NCBI GenBank assembly: GCA_905250075.1
Contig: CAJNOP010000041.1
Coordinates: 1,155,429-1,219,428, forward strand
Direction of reading: 5' to 3'
Source: Rotaria sp. Silwood1
Taxonomy: Eukaryota; Rotifera; Eurotatoria; Philodinida; Philodinidae
Length of the DNA stretch: 64,000 nt
How positions within the stretch are numbered: position 1 is the first letter of the stretch; each line of letters opens with the position of its first letter. Shown here piece by piece: positions 60,921 through 64,000 of this stretch. The notes under the pieces were generated by a model. It worked only from the letters and a program-made list of their open reading frames with translations, did no database searches and was not told the origin of the DNA. The translations under genes and the position numbers were made by a program.

Positions 60921-61692
60921 TCAGATATGTGTTTCTTTATCCACATAATAACGATGTCCTCTATCGTTCATTATTTCCATTTTTATAGAACACCTAACAT
61001 GTTGAAATAAACTTTTCGTTTTCTTACAACTTCTCAAATAATTATCTCGCGTGCTAGTTACTATATAAACTGGTAGTAACTTCTTGATCATACATAGACC
61101 GAGTAATTCTTCATCTTTGTATTCTAAACCTTCATAGCCTCCATAATGATTACAAATCGCACTGAGAGTACATCCACCATAATGAATGGCAACATTCGTA
61201 CTGAACAGACGACCGTTCAACTAACCAATTTTTCTTCAAAGTGCTCTTTCATGTATTCAGGAATCCAATTGAAGTAGATAAAGTCTACATTTGGATCTTG
61301 AATTACACAAGATAAATATTCGTCAAATCGCAATATACTATGTTGATTACGTTTAAGTCCTTTTCGATATTGTTTATCTTGACTTTGATTGAGAACAACT
61401 AGAAAATTTTTAATACTCGCTGTTGCAATTTATTTTATTCGAACTAAAGCCATGAACCGTGCAGATGAATTCAAGTCATAACAAAATATCAATAGAGGTA
61501 CTTTGTTTCTGTGTTGCTCTTCATGTTGTCCGATATTCCAAGCATATTTCGCTCGTGTTAGCAGCTCATCTTCATCGAGTTCATCATCTGATAATCGATA
61601 ATTAATCCGAATATCATTACTCGACTCAAAATGAGCCGTGGTACAAGTAATCCAATCATCCAGGGTAATAAGCCATTTATCTAAACGAGGTT
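60921..61692 (-). pseudogene. Decayed gene of unrecognised family
   Basis: On the minus strand an open, protein-like reading starts near 61692 (DKWLITLDDWITCTTAHFES), meets a TAA at 61430-61432, continues in frame (KNFLVVLNQSQDKQYRKG, then DPNVDFIYFNWIPEYMKEHF) and then shifts frame near 61215. It goes on as a 99-codon frame (GRLFSTNVAIHYGGCTLSAI) to 60921. Amino-acid composition is much more protein-like than in shadow frames. The stop plus the frameshift suggest a pseudogene; two unrecognised introns are the alternative. I do not recognise the family. Confidence 0.45.
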
Positions 61693-62559
61693 ACAATGGG
61701 TTCATTATACTGATTCGATATCGATGCTACTGCTTTGATGTTGTCTCTAAAGCCTTATTGAAAAATTCAGAGTGAATATAACAAGTTCAGAACCAACAGC
61801 TATCCCGATCTGACATACGACAGTTAATCTATACGTAACAAATGGTAAAAACGTACTTAATATGCAAATACGTGATAAATTTGAGAAAAAATATAACTGC
61901 ACAATTAGTTCGATTAAATTAGACTGATGGTAGACAAAGAAAATGTCTTAAAAATATGTACGCAAGAATACTTATCAATAGGAGTGCCAATCTTATGAAA
62001 TATGGTTTTGTATTTATGAATAGTATTTAAAATATTTAGATTTAGATTAATTGACTGATCATCGAAATGGCAAAGCACGTCAATGAGACACTATTTTATA
62101 TTCAATAGCGCTCAAGTTACAATGATTGATGAATGTGAACTCGATTGAATATTGGTTTACAGATCGTTTCTATGAAAATTAGGCACTCGCTTTGTAAAAA
62201 TGCTGTACAAATCAAACTTTAACTTCCTGCATTTATGGATAGGCTTTTCATCTAGCACAGAGAATAAATTTGCGAAGAATGCAATGACAATGATCGTTAT
62301 CATCTACAGTTCTTGATAATTTCATTTACCCTAGAAGCATGACTTTGTTGATTCAAAGCAACAACAAAATTCTCTTTTTCGAAACCAATCAGGTGCTTCT
62401 TATGGCGATAAAACTGGAAGAGTCGCGTAGACTTCGAGAGTGAGAGTCAGCGGATTGAGGGTGTAGTTGACGGTAAGTGTAGATAAGAGTGAAGTAAGTT
62501 GGGATGTGTCGATTTGAGGAGATCAAGTTGTGGAATAGGATACATGAGTAAATGTCAGC
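61693..62559. other. Intergenic, ending in GTGAG-rich words
   Basis: No gene is seen. From about 62430 to 62525 the sequence becomes rich in GAGTGAGAGT and GTAAGTGTAG-like words, akin to the GT-rich patches elsewhere in the window. Confidence 0.4.
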
Positions 62560-62750
62560 AGTCATCCTATTCCGCCACCGGAATCAGTTCCATATAATTC
62601 CGGGAACACGATCATCATTCAGCATTTGGAGACCTATTCCGCATTGATCGGGTTCCACCAACTTCCGGAATACCCGGAACTGAGTTCAGACCGAATTACC
62701 AGCAATTCCCAGAAATTCCTTCCAATTCCGGAATTCGAGTAGTAATCGGA
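62560..62750. repeat. ATTCCGG-rich low-complexity block
   Basis: Words such as ATTCCGG, TTCCGGAA and ATTCCCAGAAATTCC recur with both orientations, making a patchwork of short palindromes. It borders the hairpin element that follows. Confidence 0.55.
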
Positions 62751-62751
62751 A

Positions 62752-62871
62752 CAAGGGGGAAACAGCAGAATCCAGTCCCTTGGATTCAAGTGGATTCAAG
62801 TGGATTCAAGCGGATTCAAGTGAATTCAAGCGGATTCAAGTGGATTCATGGATTCTGCTGTTTCCCCCTTG
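62752..62871. mobile_element. 120-bp hairpin element with 23-bp perfect terminal repeats
   Basis: Perfect 23-bp inverted repeats, beginning CAAGGGGGAAACAGCAGAAT, lie at 62752-62774 and 62849-62871. The interior is seven copies of a 10-bp unit close to TGGATTCAAG (about 62780-62848) with CG and TGA variants. No target duplication is evident. The 42-bp satellite begins directly to its right. Confidence 0.75.
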
Positions 62872-62872
62872 G

Positions 62873-64000
62873 TTATTCCCAAACCATAACAATATTACTC
62901 ACAACCTGGAAGTTCTATTCCCAAAACAGAACAATAGTACTCACAACCCGGAAGTTCGAATACGTGCATGAATGTCCTTTAAAAAATGTCCTGGACAAAA
63001 TGTCCCCGAGTTTTTGTCCTCGGTAAAAATGTCCTCCGAAATTTTGTCCTTTAAAAGATGCCTTCGAATAAAATGTCCTTCAGAAAAATACCCTTCAAAA
63101 AAAAGTCCCTCTTGTAAAAATGTCCTTCACTTTGAATCTGATGTATAAAATGAAATTGGGTAAAGAGGGTGTGAGTGTGGGTGTGTGGAGTGTGGGTGTG
63201 GGTGTGTGGGGTGCGGGGTGTGGGTGTGGGTGGGTGTTGTGTGGGTGTGGGGTGTGGGGTGTGGGTGTGGTTGTGTCGGTGGGGTGTGGATGTGGGCGTT
63301 GGTGCAGATGTGGATGTGGGTGAGTGTGTAGTTCAGAAGAAGAATCACACCCACACACTCACACCCACACCCCCACACCTACATCCCGCACCCACACCCA
63401 CACTCACACCCCCACACCTACATCCCACACACTCACACGCACACCCACACCCTCACACCTACATCCCGCACCCGCACCCACACCCACACACTCACACCCA
63501 CACCCACACCCCCACACCTACATCCCGCACCCACACCCACACCCCCACACCTACATCCCACACCCACACTCACACACGCACACGCACACCCACCCACACC
63601 CTCACCCTCACCCATACTCCACACCCACACCGCATCCCACACCCACACCGCATCCAACACCCACACCCACCCACTCAGACCCACACCCGCTCACTCACAC
63701 CCACACCCACCCACCCACCCACATCCCACACCCACACCCTAAAAGGACATTTTACTAATGAAGGACATTTTTTCATGGGACTTTATTGAAAAGGACCATT
63801 TTTAAAGGACATTTATAGTAAAGGATATTTATAGTAAAAGACATTTTTTGAAGGACAAAAACTCGGGAACATTTTGTCAAGGACATTTTTTAAAGGACAT
63901 TCTCGGCTGTTACTCGGAAGTTCTATTCTCAAAACAAAACGATAGCACTCACTACCCGGAAGTTCTATTCCCAAAACAGAACAATATTACTCATAACCCG
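62873..64000. repeat. 42-bp satellite, interrupted by a fold-back element
   Basis: Monomers of exactly 42 bp with consensus starting GGAAGTTCTATTCCCAAAAC lie at 62908-62949 and, on the right, at 63916-63957 and 63958-63999. Partial units lie at 62873-62907 and 62950-62958. The array runs off the window end. Confidence 0.85.
62970..63902. mobile_element. Fold-back element: TIRs with ATGTCC words and GT/CA core
   Basis: Fifty-base inverted repeats at 62970-63019 and 63853-63902 differ at two positions; they begin GAATGTCCTTTAAAAAATGT. Inside the arms, many further ATGTCC(TT) words on the left face AAGGACAT words on the right. The core switches strand: 63165-63325 is made of GTGGGTGTGG words and 63337-63740 of CACACCCAC words. 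A CACCTACATCCC landmark recurs five times at roughly 35-60 bp spacing. The whole can fold into one giant hairpin. It splits the 42-bp satellite. No transposase; open frames are low-complexity. Confidence 0.8.

Noticed and set aside
63095-63789. Several long open frames rich in His, Thr and Pro or Gly and Val
   Set aside because: They only reflect the CACACCC/GTGTGGG core of the fold-back element, are open in several frames at once and have no domain.

Overview
The window is animal nuclear DNA: AT-rich, with spliceosomal introns (GT..AG, from about 50 nt to 8 kb), long low-complexity stretches and several small DNA transposons. Orthologues of cilium and basal-body genes, a Cys-loop receptor, an SLC22-type transporter and a LITAF protein identify a metazoan. 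Three features would fit a bdelloid rotifer of the Rotaria/Adineta kind: a divergent F-box gene, genes of likely microbial ancestry (a T4 Rnl1-type RNA ligase and an intronless PhyH dioxygenase), and abundant small DNA transposons. That assignment is an inference from content; no marker gene proves it.

Layout. (1) 331-12760, + strand: a ten-exon gene for CPLANE1 (C5orf42/JBTS17), about 2805 aa, with frames and splice phases closing exactly. (2) 12761-16022: non-coding, with a 0.5 kb inverted repeat. (3) 16023-27179, + strand: an SDCCAG8-like centrosomal coiled-coil gene, interrupted by an 8 kb intron (16853-24902). That intron holds, all on the minus strand, an intact F-box gene, a piece of an unrecognised coiled-coil gene and a broken lysyl-tRNA synthetase fragment; it also holds a 497-bp hAT-type MITE with a perfect 8-bp target duplication. 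SDCCAG8 has one in-frame TAA near its end. (4) 27411-29556, minus strand: a RING/B-box protein, convergent with SDCCAG8. (5) 29557-34831: non-coding. (6) 34832-39152, + strand: a nicotinic-receptor-like Cys-loop channel subunit whose pore entrance reads Pro-Ala-Lys, as in anion channels. (7) 41236-43131, minus strand: a complete two-exon homologue of phage T4 RNA ligase 1. (8) 44078-44281: a short MITE with 42-bp perfect inverted repeats. (9) 47831-49983, + strand: a LITAF-domain membrane protein. (10) 50843-51515: three copies of a ~190-bp repeat, one inverted. (11) 54563-55450, + strand: an intronless PhyH-family dioxygenase. (12) 56761-58565, minus strand: an SLC22-like MFS transporter. (13) 60921-61692: a decayed, unrecognised gene. 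(14) 62560-64000: a repeat block in which a fold-back element with a GT/CA-rich core sits inside a 42-bp satellite.

How the genes relate. CPLANE1 (ciliogenesis/planar polarity, transition-zone recruitment) and SDCCAG8 (centriole/basal body, a ciliopathy gene) are consecutive on the same strand, so the left third is a ciliary neighbourhood. The remaining genes are unrelated housekeeping, membrane or acquired genes separated by multi-kilobase gaps. The most unusual resident is the Rnl1-type RNA ligase: all nucleotidyl-transferase motifs and the Rnl1-specific C-terminal domain are kept, and the gene carries a host-style intron. Exon borders were placed by eye from GT/AG sites, phase continuity and similarity remembered from the families; no alignment or RNA evidence was available.
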